From the NCBI RefSeq assembly GCF_001267885.1, contig NZ_CP012382.1, positions 2,839,001-2,903,000 of the forward strand: a stretch of 64,000 nt of DNA. Reading direction: 5' to 3'. A program made the position numbers and the translations under genes. Origin of the DNA: Streptomyces ambofaciens ATCC 23877. GTDB lineage: Bacteria > Actinomycetota > Actinomycetes > Streptomycetales > Streptomycetaceae. How positions within the stretch are numbered: the stretch's first letter is position 1; every line of letters starts with the position of its first letter. Below, one piece after another: positions 25,517-36,279 of the stretch. The notes under the pieces are model-generated. The model was given only the letters and a program-made list of their open reading frames with translations. It was not told the DNA's origin and made no database searches.

Positions 25517-25634
25517 CCCCCGGCCCCGACGTCGACGTCGGAATCCGACTGCCGGGCGGCGATATCCGGTCGTCCGGCGTCGGAATCCGGTCGAGTCCGG
25601 GCGGCTTCCGGCCGGGAGCGTACGGCGCAGGGGG

Positions 25635-26318
25635 TCAGCGCACGCTGACGCCCAGGGCCCCGGCCCCCACCCGGCGCAGGGCGACGGAACCGTAGGGCGT
25701 GCGCAGCCGCAGCCACGGGCCCGAGGAGAAGAGCTTCGGCGCGTCCTCGGCGGACCCCCCGGCAGGGCCCAGAAAGCCCAGGGACTGGGCCGCGTGCACG
25801 GCCCGCACCGGCAGCCCGGTCTCCCCCACCGTCCGGGACCATATCTCCCGCCCGATCCCGTCCAGCTCGGCCCGGGTACGGCCCTCGGGTGCCAGTTCGC
25901 CCGTACGGGAGCGGAACTCCGCCACCGCCGCGGCGACCAGCGCGCGCAGGGCGTCCGGGGCGGGGAGCCCCGGCTCGGGGCGCCAGCCGCCGCGCGGGGG
26001 CAGCACCCCGGCCCACGGCGGCCCGGTCACCGTGCCCGGCACACCGGCGGTGGCCGCCTTCTCGTCCACCGCCTCCAGGAGCTCACCGGCGGAGACGGTC
26101 GCGTCCAGCGTGACGTCGAGCCCGTTCTCGTACGGTTTGGCCAGCCGCACCGCGCGGACGGCCAGCACCTCGAAGGAGGGCGGCCGGCCGAAGACGGCGA
26201 GGGCGGTACCGGCCGCCTGGAGGCGTACCGCCGCCGAACGGTCGTAGCGGAGCAGGCGGGAGAGGAAGGCCGCGAGATCCGCGGCCTCCCCCTCGTCGGC
26301 CAGGTGGAGCACCGTCAT
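25635..26318 (-). CDS. Conserved hypothetical actinobacterial protein
   Basis: 227 residues, no signal peptide or TM segment, no catalytic motif that I recognise. The N-terminus (VLHLADEGEAADLAAFLSRLLRYDRSAAVRLQ) is helical and the middle is alternating hydrophobic. It overlaps the upstream thioesterase gene by four bases (26315-26318), and that gene starts four bases after the EttA stop. EttA, thioesterase and this protein are therefore likely one transcript. Function unknown. Confidence 0.75.
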   Translation of the reverse strand: MTVLHLADEGEAADLAAFLSRLLRYDRSAAVRLQAAGTALAVFGRPPSFEVLAVRAVRLAKPYENGLDVTLDATVSAGELLEAVDEKAATAGVPGTVTGPPWAGVLPPRGGWRPEPGLPAPDALRALVAAAVAEFRSRTGELAPEGRTRAELDGIGREIWSRTVGETGLPVRAVHAAQSLGFLGPAGGSAEDAPKLFSSGPWLRLRTPYGSVALRRVGAGALGVSVR

Positions 26319-26725
26319 GCGGCGACGGCCTCCTCCTTGTCGTCCGTGTACTCGCTCAGGAACTCCCGTTCCTCAGCGGTGATCCGGCGTGGCATCTGCG
26401 TCTCGAAGTCGAACGGCACGATCACCGTCGAGGCGCGGACGTAGACCACGTCGTCGTCCTTGACCTCGTAGGTCAGGGTGAAGGACGCGGCCCTTATCTC
26501 CGTGACCCACAGCTCGATGTCGACCGGGTGGTGCCGGTGCACGAGCTGCCGTTTGTAGTCGATCTCGTGGCGCGCCACCACCGACCCCTGCTTGAAGTCC
26601 TTGTCCGGGCGGAACAGGAAGTCGATACGGGCCTCCTCCAGGTAGCGGAGGAAGACCACGTTGTTGACGTGGCCGTACGCGTCCATGTCCGCCCAGCGCA
26701 GCGGGCAGCGGTAGATGTGGCGCAA
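26315..26725 (-). CDS. Acyl-CoA thioesterase, 4HBT/YbgC hot-dog family
   Basis: 136-residue hot-dog thioesterase. The 4HBT signature is RWADMDAYGHVNNVVFLRYLEEAR near the N-terminus, with the catalytic Asp in ADMDAYGHVN, and EIDYKRQLVHRHHPVDIELWV as the central strand region. It would hydrolyse an acyl-CoA in the cytoplasm; chain length is unknown. The start is a TTG at 26725 (no ATG is available before the conserved N-terminus), lying four bases after the EttA stop, so it probably depends on re-initiation. Its 3-prime end overlaps the next gene by four bases. Confidence 0.88.
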   Translation of the reverse strand: MRHIYRCPLRWADMDAYGHVNNVVFLRYLEEARIDFLFRPDKDFKQGSVVARHEIDYKRQLVHRHHPVDIELWVTEIRAASFTLTYEVKDDDVVYVRASTVIVPFDFETQMPRRITAEEREFLSEYTDDKEEAVAA

Positions 26726-26729
26726 GAGA

Positions 26730-28394
<1,665 letters not shown>

Positions 28395-28701
28395 GAGAAA
28401 CCGTCCGGCAGCTTGAATCAGGCAGTGGGCAGATACACCCCATCTTGCCGCACCGCCACCCCTGGGAGGAAACGCGTTCCGCGCGGGGGCGCTGACCTGG
28501 GGCTTCGTCGGCGGTGACGGGTCGGCGTTCCTCGTCGGCGGGCGGTGTCGGGGTGGCGGGACCGGTTGATCCGGGGCGGTGCTCCGTGGGAGCGGGGCGG
28601 TTGAGTACCCGTACTCATGTTCCGTGTCCGTCGCGACGGCATGCTGGCCGCGGGCACCGAGGGGACCCCTCATCTGACGACGGGGCGGGGTAGCGGTGGG
28701 C
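28395..28701. other. Divergent intergenic region between ettA and a small membrane protein gene
   Basis: 307 bases with no convincing gene. The part near ettA is its leader and carries no strong ribosome site. The only clear structure is the 16-bp palindrome at 28602-28617. Confidence 0.5.
28602..28617. promoter_or_regulatory. Palindrome TGAGTAC-CC-GTACTCA
   Basis: Seven-base arms TGAGTAC and GTACTCA flank a CC centre. It lies 84 bases before the small membrane protein start and 207 bases before ettA, so it could control either. The GTAC core recalls the PadR operator at 3285-3320, but the flanks differ. Regulator unknown. Confidence 0.55.
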
Positions 28702-29013
28702 ATGGGACGGGTGAGTCAGCCGTCGACCGGGCGGCAGATCGGGGTGGGCGTGGCGCTGGTCGTCATCGACCTCGTGGTCATCGTCTGGACGGTGTACGGC
28801 TATGGGATGGCGGGGTGGGCCGACAGTTACGAGAGCGACGGCGCCGGCCCGTCGAGTGCGTCCCGGGTGGCGTCCCAGGCGTCGTGGCTCCTGGGGGGCG
28901 GGGCCGTCGTCACGGGTGGTGGTCTTCTCGCCCTGGGGTGGCGCATTCCTGGCGTCCTGCAAGGCGTCGTCCTGGGGGGAGCGGCATTGCTGTTCTCCGC
29001 CGCCGGCGGGTGA
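28702..29013 (+). CDS. Small hypothetical membrane protein
   Basis: 104 residues with three hydrophobic segments: about 12-35 (IGVGVALVVIDLVVIVWTVYG), about 64-80 and about 85-101 (VLQGVVLGGAALLFSAA). A polar loop (WADSYESDGAGPSSAS) follows the first. No family recognised. Several starts are possible: ATG 28702, or GTG 28711 with GGGACGG before it. It stands alone between divergent ettA and a convergent surface protein gene. Confidence 0.6.
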   Translation: MGRVSQPSTGRQIGVGVALVVIDLVVIVWTVYGYGMAGWADSYESDGAGPSSASRVASQASWLLGGGAVVTGGGLLALGWRIPGVLQGVVLGGAALLFSAAGG

Positions 29014-29058
29014 CGCGTCGCGGTCGCGCTTCGTCGGCCTCGACGCCCACGCCACGGC

Positions 29059-29077
29059 CGGAGCCTTGACGGCTCCG
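29059..29077 (-). terminator. Hairpin after the thioester surface protein gene
   Basis: CGGAGCC (29059-29065) pairs with GGCTCCG (29071-29077) around five bases, immediately after the minus-strand stop codon at 29080. It may also serve the converging small membrane protein gene. Confidence 0.6.
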
Positions 29078-29079
29078 TA

Positions 29080-30483
29080 CTACCGGGAGGCGTCCTTTCG
29101 GCGGATGGCCATCAGGGTCGCGCCACCGGCGATGAGCAGGACCAGAGCCAGGCCGCCGATCAGGGGTGTCAGTTCGGAGCTGCCGGTCTCGGCGAGGTTG
29201 GGGTTCGGGGTGGGGGTGATGACGGTCGTGGGGGCCGGCTGGCCGAGGGTGTGGGTGGCGTCGGCCAGTGCGGCGCTCTGGGTGCGGCAGTCGAGGACGC
29301 TGTTGAAGCGCTGTTCGAAGCCGGCCGGGCCGCGGATGGTGAAGTCGTACGCCCTGTCCTCCGGGAGCGGGACGGTCACCGTCCGGGACTCGCCGGGCGC
29401 GATCGTGTACTCGGTGTCCAGCAGCTCGAAGGTGAAGGGCTCGTCGCCCTCGTTGACCGCGGTGAGGTCCAGGGCGCCCTCGGCGCAGTTCTTCCTCGCC
29501 GACAGGGCGGGTATCGCGCCCTGGTCGGCCCAGGTGGCGGTCGCCGTCGCGGCGACCGTCGACTCGCTGGAGCCGGCCAGGATCTGGGTCTGGCTGCGGC
29601 TCTCCGAGGCGAAGGCGCGGCCGACCGGCACGGTGGTGGAGGCCTGGACCGTCAGCTCGGCGGTGCCGGCCGCCGCGTCCTTCGGCACGTCGAAGAAGAT
29701 CTGGGCGCCGTCGGTGACGGAGGTGACGGGCTCGCCCTTCTTGTCGACGATCCGCACCCCGTCCGCCGTTGCGCCCACCGGTGGGGTGACCGTCGCGCCG
29801 CCCGCGTTGGTGCGCACCGTCACCGGGCCGAGCCGTTCACCGGGCCGGCCCGAGACCGCGGGCGGGTCCAGGGTGAGGGACGCCGTGGGCTCCGTGAGTC
29901 CGCGGGCGTTCTTCTCCAGGTAGTCGGCGAGCCGCTCGGCCTGGGGGTCGACGGCCTCGACATCCGTGTGGTCCGAGTGGCGCCAGATGGCCACCTGGGT
30001 CCCGGCCGCCGCGTCCTGTTCGGTGAGCCCGCCGCGGACGCCGGCCTTCTTCGCCAGTGCGGCGAGGTCGTTGACCTGGGGGTAGGAGTTCTGCAGGATC
30101 CAGCGGATGCGGCCGGCGTCCTTGTTGGTGCCCAGGGACGTGCCGCTCCAGGGCGTCTCGTGGTACTTGGCGTCCTTCTGCGTCGGGTTCTGGATGTCGA
30201 CGCAGTACGTCTGCAGCATGCCGCCGCCCTCGACGGACATCTCGAAGAGGCCGGCCGACACCTCCTGGTCGCCGTCGTCCCCGTGGATGACCGCGGCGCC
30301 GTAGGTCTTGAGGCCGCCTATGGTGGCCGTCGCCCCGCCCTGTCCCTGTCCCGCCTCCTGGGCGGCGGCCGGAGCGGCGCCGGTCGCCACTCCTGCCGCG
30401 GCGAGCGCGGACACCAGCGCCGCGGCGGCGAGACGCGCCGCCCCTCGCCCGGGCAGAGACAGTGCGGTGAACGAAGAAAACAC
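29080..30483 (-). CDS. Sortase-anchored thioester-domain (TIE/TED) surface protein
   Basis: 467-residue cell-wall protein. Signal peptide (about 1-41, ending APAAAQ), then a Cys-Gln thioester domain: Cys94 in LQTYCVDIQNPTQ and Gln163 in AGTQVAIWRHS, the two residues that form the internal thioester in Gram-positive adhesins. Ig-like beta repeats follow (about 190-420) with a long Ser/Thr-rich stretch. The C-terminus has LAETG, a hydrophobic segment (PLIGGLALVLLIAGGATLMA) and a basic RRKDASR tail, a class E sortase signal. The thioester allows covalent attachment to a surface amine. GTG at 30483 is preferred to TTG 30486 because AAGGGG is six bases upstream. Host or matrix partner unknown. Confidence 0.88.
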   Translation of the reverse strand: MFSSFTALSLPGRGAARLAAAALVSALAAAGVATGAAPAAAQEAGQGQGGATATIGGLKTYGAAVIHGDDGDQEVSAGLFEMSVEGGGMLQTYCVDIQNPTQKDAKYHETPWSGTSLGTNKDAGRIRWILQNSYPQVNDLAALAKKAGVRGGLTEQDAAAGTQVAIWRHSDHTDVEAVDPQAERLADYLEKNARGLTEPTASLTLDPPAVSGRPGERLGPVTVRTNAGGATVTPPVGATADGVRIVDKKGEPVTSVTDGAQIFFDVPKDAAAGTAELTVQASTTVPVGRAFASESRSQTQILAGSSESTVAATATATWADQGAIPALSARKNCAEGALDLTAVNEGDEPFTFELLDTEYTIAPGESRTVTVPLPEDRAYDFTIRGPAGFEQRFNSVLDCRTQSAALADATHTLGQPAPTTVITPTPNPNLAETGSSELTPLIGGLALVLLIAGGATLMAIRRKDASR

Positions 30484-30746
30484 CAAATTCCCCTTCGAGC
30501 AGGACCCGTTGACGTGGGGGGCACGGTCCCACCAGCAGAATCAGCAGCCCCACAGGGCTCGTTCGGCATCCTAAGGACGTAACGCACCGCGCCTGCCGGG
30601 GATGTTCGCCCACACGATGATCCGAATCGGAATCGTTATCCCCGACAGGGCCTGCGAGCAGGGCTTATCGACAAATCCACCCGGCTTTGCCTGGGATGTA
30701 CTCGCCGATAGGCCGCGCTTCGGTCAGTTCCGGTGGAAGCCCGGCA

Positions 30747-31214
30747 TCATGCCACCGCGGCGGGTTCCGGCTGCTGTTCGGCGGACGGAGCGGCCGACTC
30801 CGCGGCCGGTGTCTCCCAGTTGGGTTCCGGCTGCGGTGGGGAGGCTGCCGTCTCCGCCCGGCCGGTGCGCCGGAACGCGGCCGTGCCGCGTGCCAGGTCG
30901 TGGCCGATCGCCACCGCGTCGATGTCCGCCGAGGTCCAGTTCTGCCCCTCGCGCACGTCCGTGCGGACCTTCAGCCGGCCCTGGACGACGACCGGGTCGC
31001 CCACCGTCAGCGACGCCGAGGCGTTGGAGGCGAGTTGCCGGTTGGCCCACACCGTGAAGAAGTTGGTGTGGCCGTCCGTCCACGCGCTCTTCTCCCGGTC
31101 CCAGTAGCGCGCGGTGACCGCCAGCCGGAACCGTGCGGAAGCGCCGTTCGGCAGGTCCCGGAACACCGGTTGCGTCGCCACGTTGCCCACGGCGCAGATC
31201 ATCGTCTCGTTCAT
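30747..31214 (-). CDS. ssb: Single-stranded DNA-binding protein (second copy, SsbB type)
   Basis: 155-residue SSB. OB-fold from MNETMICAVGNVATQPVFRD to about residue 105, then a Pro/Ala/Glu-rich tail that lacks the acidic DDDIPF tip of canonical replicative SSB. Position beside the dynamin-like pair and the chaplins matches the second Streptomyces SSB (SCO2683 by memory), reported to act in chromosome segregation during sporulation rather than replication. The open frame is longer, but ATG 31214 has GGGAGGA six bases upstream and starts the conserved sequence. Confidence 0.88.
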   Translation of the reverse strand: MNETMICAVGNVATQPVFRDLPNGASARFRLAVTARYWDREKSAWTDGHTNFFTVWANRQLASNASASLTVGDPVVVQGRLKVRTDVREGQNWTSADIDAVAIGHDLARGTAAFRRTGRAETAASPPQPEPNWETPAAESAAPSAEQQPEPAAVA

Positions 31215-31474
31215 CGCGAGTCCTCCCTTCCGCACGGGCACGTCCCGTGCGGCTGCGTCCGGCGCGGCGGCGTCGCTTTCCCCGTACACCGCCGCACCCG
31301 GGCCGACCGCGTCCGTCGCGATCGCCACGAGGCCAGACTGCATCCGTCCGGGCCGGTCCCGCCGAGGGCTGTGGACCGCCTCCGGACCTGTGGAGAACTC
31401 CGTCACTCCCGCGAGTGAGCACCTCTCACGGGCACGTCACATCGTGGGGTCATCCGCCCCCGTGGACCCAACCG

Positions 31475-31582
31475 CCCCACCGGCCCCACCGGCCCCACCG
31501 GCCCCACCGGCCCCACCGGCCCCACCGGCCCCACCGGCCCCACCGGCCCCACCGGCCCCACCGGCCCCACCGGCCCCACCGG
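31475..31582. repeat. Perfect 12 x 9-bp minisatellite
   Basis: CCCCACCGG is repeated twelve times without a mismatch (108 bp). It starts eight bases beyond the stop codon of the dynB-like gene and lies between it and ssb. On the minus strand it would read as Gly-Pro-Val or Gly-Gly-Ala triplets, but it is outside any gene I accept. Perfect identity points to recent slippage and likely variation in copy number between strains. Confidence 0.92.
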
Positions 31583-31589
31583 CCCAGCC

Positions 31590-34232
31590 TCACCTGGCCA
31601 CGGCCCCCACCCCGGTGACCCGCCCGTACTGCTCACGCACTTCCCGGTACCGCAGCAGTTCCGCCGCCAGCGGATCCAGTACCCGGGCCCGGCCGCACCC
31701 CGCGGCCGCCTCCCGCAGCAGGCGTTCCGCCTCGTGGCCGTAGCGCCGTGCGGGTCCGCGGGCCGCGATGCGGCAGCTCCACTCGATGAGGGGGCCGCCG
31801 ACGATGCCGGCCAGCATCAGCAGCACCGGCACACCGAGGTTCGGCGACACGAAGCCGATGATCTGGGCCAGCAGCCACAGCCCTCCCACGACCTGCAGCA
31901 ACGTCATGGAGGCCTGGGCCAGCACGGCCACCGGCCACCAGCCCGGCCGCGGCGGACGCCCGGGCATCCCCGTGCGCACCGCCAGTTCGTCGAGGGCCTC
32001 GGGCAGGCCCTGGGCACCGCGGACGGCGGCCTCGCGCATCGCCTGCGCCCACGGCGCCGGAAGCCCGGCCGACGCCCGGTCGGACACGGTGCGCACCGCC
32101 TGTTCCACGCGTTGACGGGCGGTGGCCTCCTCGTCCGCCTGGGTACGCGACGGGAGCCGGCCCGTGGTGGGTTCGCGCCGGTCGTGGTACCAGCGCCACA
32201 GCCGCAGCCAGGGTGTGCCGCACGCGCGGTTGGCGTTGCGCAGCCAGGCGCGCTCGGCCGCCTCACCCGCGGCCGTGGCACCCACGGCGTCCGCGAGCCG
32301 GTCGGCGAACTCCTCCCGGGCCTCCTCGCTGAGCCCGGTCCGCCGGCCGGTGACGTACACGGGGCGCAGGCGCCGGGCGGCGGCGTCCACGTCGGCGGCG
32401 ATGCGGCGCGCCGGGGCCTGCCGTTCGGCGACGAACTGCCCGAGTTCCTCCCGCAGTTCGCCGATACCCTCCCCGGTGAGCGCGGACAGGGCGAGCACGG
32501 TGGCGCCGGGCTCGCCGTGTTCGCCGAGCGCGATGCCGTCCTCGTCGAGCAGCCGCCGCAGGTCGTCGAGGACCTGTTCGGCGGCCTCCCCGGGCAGCCG
32601 GTCGACCTGGTTGAGCACGACGAAGGTGACCTCGGCGTGGCCCGCCATCGGCCGCAGATAGCGCTCGTGGAGCATGGCGTCGGCGTACTTCTCCGGGTCG
32701 ACGACCCAGATGACCGCGTCGACGAGCGTCAGGATGCGGTCCACCTGCTCGCGGTGCTGCACGGCCGCCGAGTCGTGGTCGGGCAGGTCGATCAGGACGA
32801 GCCCGCGCAGCGGCGATTCGGCGTCCGGGTGCTGCAACGGGCGGCGGCGCAGCCGGCCGGGGATGCCGAGGCGGTCCAGGAGGCTGGCCGCGCCGTCGCT
32901 CCAGCTGCACGCGATGGGGGCCGCGGTGGTCGGCCGGCGCACTCCCGTCTCGGAGATGGGCACCCCGGCGAGCGTGTTGAACAACTGCGACTTGCCGCTG
33001 CCGGTCGCGCCCGCGATGGCGACGACGGTGTGCTGCCCGGAGAGCCTGCGCCGCGCGGCGGCCTCGTCGAGGACCTTGCCCGCCTCCGCGAGCGTCCCGC
33101 TGTCCAGCCGGGTACGGGAGAGACCCACCAGCTCGCGCAGGGCGTCGAGCCGCGACCTGAGCTGCCCGTCGTAGGCCAGTGGCATCAGGGCGGCGGCGGA
33201 GCCGGAGGGCCTGCTCGGCGTGACGGTGTACTGCTCCGCCGTGCTGTTCTCGTCCACCCGCCGTGCGATCAGCCCGTCGCCCCAGGCACCGTCGCCGTCC
33301 CCGGAACGGGACGAGCCGCCGGCCGCACGCTCCGAGCCCTCGGCTCGCTCGCCGCCGGCCGCCCCTGTCCCGCGTTCGCGGTTCTCCGCACGCCCGCGTT
33401 CCTTCCTACGGCCCTGATCGGCCGCTCGGTCCCGGTCGGCCGTACCTGCTGCGCGTTCTGCGCGTTCCCTGCTCCTGCCCGTACGGGCGTCCCCACCCCT
33501 CGCAGGCTCCTCCCGGTCCCGGTCCCGGTCCTGGTCGCGGTCCTGGGCCCGGATGCGGTCCTGGTCCCGGTTGCGGTCTCGGTCTCGGTTGCGGTCCTGA
33601 TCCCGGTTGCGGTCACCTTCCCGGTTACGGTCCCTCTCCCCGTCCGTACGGCGGAACTCCCCGCCGTCCTTCACGCGCGCGAGGAGGCTGCGTGCGCGGT
33701 CGCCCCCGCGTTCGAGCGGACGCGCCCTTCGTCCTGCGTCCCCGGCGGCGTCCGCCCGCGGGCCGTCCTCGGCGGACCGTCCGGGGTCCCGGCCGTCACC
33801 GGCCGGAGCGCCCGCCCGGTCCATCCGGCCCGACCGACCTGACTGACCCGTTCGGCCTGCCTGACCGGACCGTTCCGCCTGACCGGACCGTTCCGCCCGA
33901 CCGGACCGTTCCGCCTGATCGGACCTCTCTGCCTGGCCAGACCCTTCTGCCCCACCTGGCCGAACCGGCTGACCCGCCCGACCCGTCTGACCAACCTCGC
34001 CCGGCTGACCCGTCTGAGCCGGCTGACCCGCCTGAGCCGGTCGGTCCGCCTTGCCCGGTTGGTCCGCCTCGCCCGGTCGGTTCACCTTGCCCGGCCGGTC
34101 CACTTCACCCGGCCGGTCCACTTCACCCGGCCGGTCCACCTCGCCCGGTCCGGCCGCCTGAGCCGGTCGGTCCGCCTCCTCCGTCGTGTCGTGGGTGTGC
34201 TCGGTGGGGTCCTGGTCAGTGACGGCGGTCAC
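31590..34232 (-). CDS. dynB: Dynamin-like GTPase DynB with long repetitive N-terminal extension
   Basis: 880 residues. Residues about 1-340 are low complexity: RPGEVD hexad repeats, QAERSG repeats and Arg/Asp-rich DRNRDQD repeats. The GTPase domain begins with G1 [10 protein letters not shown] (about 404-413), has a threonine switch region RRPTTAAP, G3 LIDLPDHDS and G4 LNQVDRL. Near the C-terminus two adjacent TM segments (about 766-815) form a hairpin in the membrane. In S. venezuelae DynA and DynB stabilise FtsZ rings at sporulation septa, with DynB the TM partner. The GTG start is three bases after the dynA-like stop. The N-terminal repeats look strain-variable and probably disordered. Confidence 0.82.
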   Translation of the reverse strand: MTAVTDQDPTEHTHDTTEEADRPAQAAGPGEVDRPGEVDRPGEVDRPGKVNRPGEADQPGKADRPAQAGQPAQTGQPGEVGQTGRAGQPVRPGGAEGSGQAERSDQAERSGRAERSGQAERSGQAGRTGQSGRSGRMDRAGAPAGDGRDPGRSAEDGPRADAAGDAGRRARPLERGGDRARSLLARVKDGGEFRRTDGERDRNREGDRNRDQDRNRDRDRNRDQDRIRAQDRDQDRDRDREEPARGGDARTGRSRERAERAAGTADRDRAADQGRRKERGRAENRERGTGAAGGERAEGSERAAGGSSRSGDGDGAWGDGLIARRVDENSTAEQYTVTPSRPSGSAAALMPLAYDGQLRSRLDALRELVGLSRTRLDSGTLAEAGKVLDEAAARRRLSGQHTVVAIAGATGSGKSQLFNTLAGVPISETGVRRPTTAAPIACSWSDGAASLLDRLGIPGRLRRRPLQHPDAESPLRGLVLIDLPDHDSAAVQHREQVDRILTLVDAVIWVVDPEKYADAMLHERYLRPMAGHAEVTFVVLNQVDRLPGEAAEQVLDDLRRLLDEDGIALGEHGEPGATVLALSALTGEGIGELREELGQFVAERQAPARRIAADVDAAARRLRPVYVTGRRTGLSEEAREEFADRLADAVGATAAGEAAERAWLRNANRACGTPWLRLWRWYHDRREPTTGRLPSRTQADEEATARQRVEQAVRTVSDRASAGLPAPWAQAMREAAVRGAQGLPEALDELAVRTGMPGRPPRPGWWPVAVLAQASMTLLQVVGGLWLLAQIIGFVSPNLGVPVLLMLAGIVGGPLIEWSCRIAARGPARRYGHEAERLLREAAAGCGRARVLDPLAAELLRYREVREQYGRVTGVGAVAR

Positions 34233-34235
34233 CGG

Positions 34236-35843
34236 TCACCTCTCCTTCTGCAGTACGGACAGCGCGGCGATGAGTTCGGCCTGGGGTTCGGGGTGGACCT
34301 CCATCCCGTCGAGCGGTGCCAGCCGGCGTTCGCGCTCGACGTGCACGACCCGGTCCACGCAGTCGTCGAGCAGGCGTCCGCCCCGGTCCCGCAGCCGCAG
34401 CGCCCCGTGGGCGCCGATGCGTTCGGCGAGCCCCTCCCCCGCGCTGCGCGCCCGGCGCCCGCCGAGCAGCACGGTGGCGACCAGGGCGGTGACCACACCG
34501 GGGTCCGGCGCCAGACTCCGGTCGAGGCGGCGCACCTCCTCCTCGGCGTACTCCTCCAGCTCCCGACGCCACCGCCGCACCGCCATCCCGATGCGGTGCT
34601 CGGCGCTCTCCGGCGTGGGGTCGTGGCCCGTGAGTTCCGGGGCGGTGGCCGCGGGTTCGCCCCGCCATGCCGCGTCGACCCGTTCGTCGGCGGCGGTCAC
34701 GGCACACAGCAGCAGGGCGCTCAGGCTCTCCACCAGCGAGTCGAGGAGTTCCTCGGAGGAGCAGTCGAGGGGGAAGGCACGCCACCGTTTGAGCGCGTCC
34801 CCGGCGAGTACGGCGCCCGCCTGCAACCGCCCCCGCACGCGCGCGTGCTCGCCGTCGTAGGCACCGTCGACGGCAGCGGTGAGCCGCAGCGCGGCGGAGT
34901 ACTGTGCGGCGGCCGCACCGGCCAGTTCGGGCATCCGGGACTTGAGCGAGTCCAGGATGCCGTGCGCGGTACGGGCCATGGCGTTGTGCCGGGCGTCGAG
35001 GTCCTGCGCCCGGTGGACGAGCCAGGCCCGCAGCGGGGCCACCGCGCTGGCGGGCAGCAGCCCTCCGCCCCAGGCCGACTCGGGCAGCTCGGGGACGGTG
35101 AAGCGGGGAACCTCGCCGAGCCCGGCCTTGGCCAGCAGCGCCCCGTACTGCCGTGACACCTCGGACACCACCTGGTGGGGCACCCGGTCGAGCACGGTGA
35201 CCAGGGTGGCGTCGTACTCCTTGGCGGTGCGCAGCAGATGCCAGGGCACGGCGTCGGCGTAGCGGGCGGCCGTGGTGACCATCACCCAGATGTCGGCCGC
35301 GCAGATCAGCTCGGCCGCCAGGACGCGGTTGTCGGCGACGAGGGAGTCGATGTCGGGCGCGTCGAGGAGGGCGACGCCGGGCGGCAGGCTGTCGGCGGTC
35401 TCCACACGCAGTACGCGCGCGGGGCTCTCCCCCGGCAGCAGCAGGTCGTCGTCCGGTTCCCGGTGGGGCACCCACACGCGCGTGAGGTCCGGCAGCACCC
35501 GCATGCCGCTGAACCAGTGGTGGTCCTCCGGATGGCACACGAGCACCGGCGTCCGGGTGGTCGGCCGCAGCACACCCGCCTCACTGACCCGCCGGCCCAC
35601 CAGGGAGTTCACCAGTGTGGACTTCCCGGCGCCGGTGGAGCCGCCCACCACGGCCAGCAGGGGCGCTTCGGGATCTTTCAACCGGGGCACCAGGTAGTCG
35701 TCGAGCTGTGCGAGGAGTTCGTCACGGTTGGCACGCGCGCGTGGAGCCCCCGCCAGGGGCAGCGGGAAGCGTGCGGCCGCGACACGGTCGCGCAGGGCGG
35801 AGAGTGCGTCGAGCAGCTGAGGCCGTACGTCCAAGGTCACCAC
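34236..35843 (-). CDS. dynA: Dynamin-like GTPase DynA
   Basis: 535 residues, no clear TM segment. G1 is [12 protein letters not shown] (about 65-76), the switch threonines lie in LRPTTRTP, G3 is LLDAPDIDS and G4 is VLDRVPHQ; the remainder is long helical bundle as in bacterial dynamins. It is the upstream gene of a two-gene operon with the TM-bearing partner. Together they are expected at sporulation septa with FtsZ and SsgB. GTG GTG ACC at 35843 is used as start, with no Shine-Dalgarno sequence, so a leaderless message is possible; the open frame extends to 35999 but the added residues look non-coding. Confidence 0.82.
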   Translation of the reverse strand: MVTLDVRPQLLDALSALRDRVAAARFPLPLAGAPRARANRDELLAQLDDYLVPRLKDPEAPLLAVVGGSTGAGKSTLVNSLVGRRVSEAGVLRPTTRTPVLVCHPEDHHWFSGMRVLPDLTRVWVPHREPDDDLLLPGESPARVLRVETADSLPPGVALLDAPDIDSLVADNRVLAAELICAADIWVMVTTAARYADAVPWHLLRTAKEYDATLVTVLDRVPHQVVSEVSRQYGALLAKAGLGEVPRFTVPELPESAWGGGLLPASAVAPLRAWLVHRAQDLDARHNAMARTAHGILDSLKSRMPELAGAAAAQYSAALRLTAAVDGAYDGEHARVRGRLQAGAVLAGDALKRWRAFPLDCSSEELLDSLVESLSALLLCAVTAADERVDAAWRGEPAATAPELTGHDPTPESAEHRIGMAVRRWRRELEEYAEEEVRRLDRSLAPDPGVVTALVATVLLGGRRARSAGEGLAERIGAHGALRLRDRGGRLLDDCVDRVVHVERERRLAPLDGMEVHPEPQAELIAALSVLQKER

Positions 35844-36173
35844 ATGTGAAGAATGCCCAATTTTAGGGGAATTCTGAAGCATATGGGCATGATGAGTATG
35901 TCCGCGCGCCGATCGGACACTCCGGACGGAAGGGATTACCGGGGCGCAAGGACAGTCCAGGCATAACGAGTGCACAACACCCGATGCGTGAGACGCCAAA
36001 AGCGATGCACGATTCGCACCTGCCTGCGATTATCAGGACCGCTTCACCGAACCTCCACATCGAGCCACGGAGGCGGAGCAGCAGGGACACGGAGCCGGGA
36101 GCCCTATCCTTGTCCCCGGCAACGTCACGGAACAGCCCACACCCGGGCACCGAGAACGAGGCCACCACACCAG
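35844..36173. other. Intergenic region between dynA and tRNA-Arg
   Basis: 330 bases, with an A/T-rich block at about 35850-35890 just upstream of dynA that must hold its promoter. No gene is supported: small frames here overlap the tRNA or have non-coding composition. CTATCC at about 36102 could be a -10 for the tRNA but lacks a partner. Confidence 0.5.
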
Positions 36174-36249
36174 GCCCCCGTAGCTCAGTGGATAGAGCAG
36201 GCGCCTTCTAAGCGCTTGGCCGCAGGTTCGAGTCCTGCCGGGGGCGCCA
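36174..36249 (+). tRNA. tRNA-Arg (anticodon TCT)
   Basis: Complete cloverleaf of 76 bases with encoded CCA. Acceptor arms GCCCCCG and CGGGGGC, D-arm GCTC...GAGC, anticodon stem GGCGC/GCGCT with loop CTTCTAA (anticodon TCT at 36207-36209), T-arm GCAGG TTCGAGT CCTGC. It reads AGA and AGG, which are rare in these genes. Confidence 0.97.
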
Positions 36250-36279
36250 CTGCCCGTTGGGCGGGAGGGACGGGACGAC

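Noticed and set aside
31475..31582. Possible CRISPR array
   Set aside because: The repeats are 9 bp and directly contiguous; there are no spacers and no cas genes. The other short tandem arrays in the window are excluded for the same reason.
31403..31636. Minus-strand frame encoding a long Gly-Pro-Val repeat
   Set aside because: It comes only from the 12 x 9-bp repeat, has no ribosome site and overlaps the end of the dynB-like gene.
35984..36211. Small plus-strand frame before and into tRNA-Arg
   Set aside because: It overlaps the tRNA, has no ribosome site and its composition is not coding-like.
36174..36249. tRNA-Arg as an integration (att) site
   Set aside because: I found no integrase gene, no second copy of the tRNA 3-prime end in the window and no island-like composition on either side.
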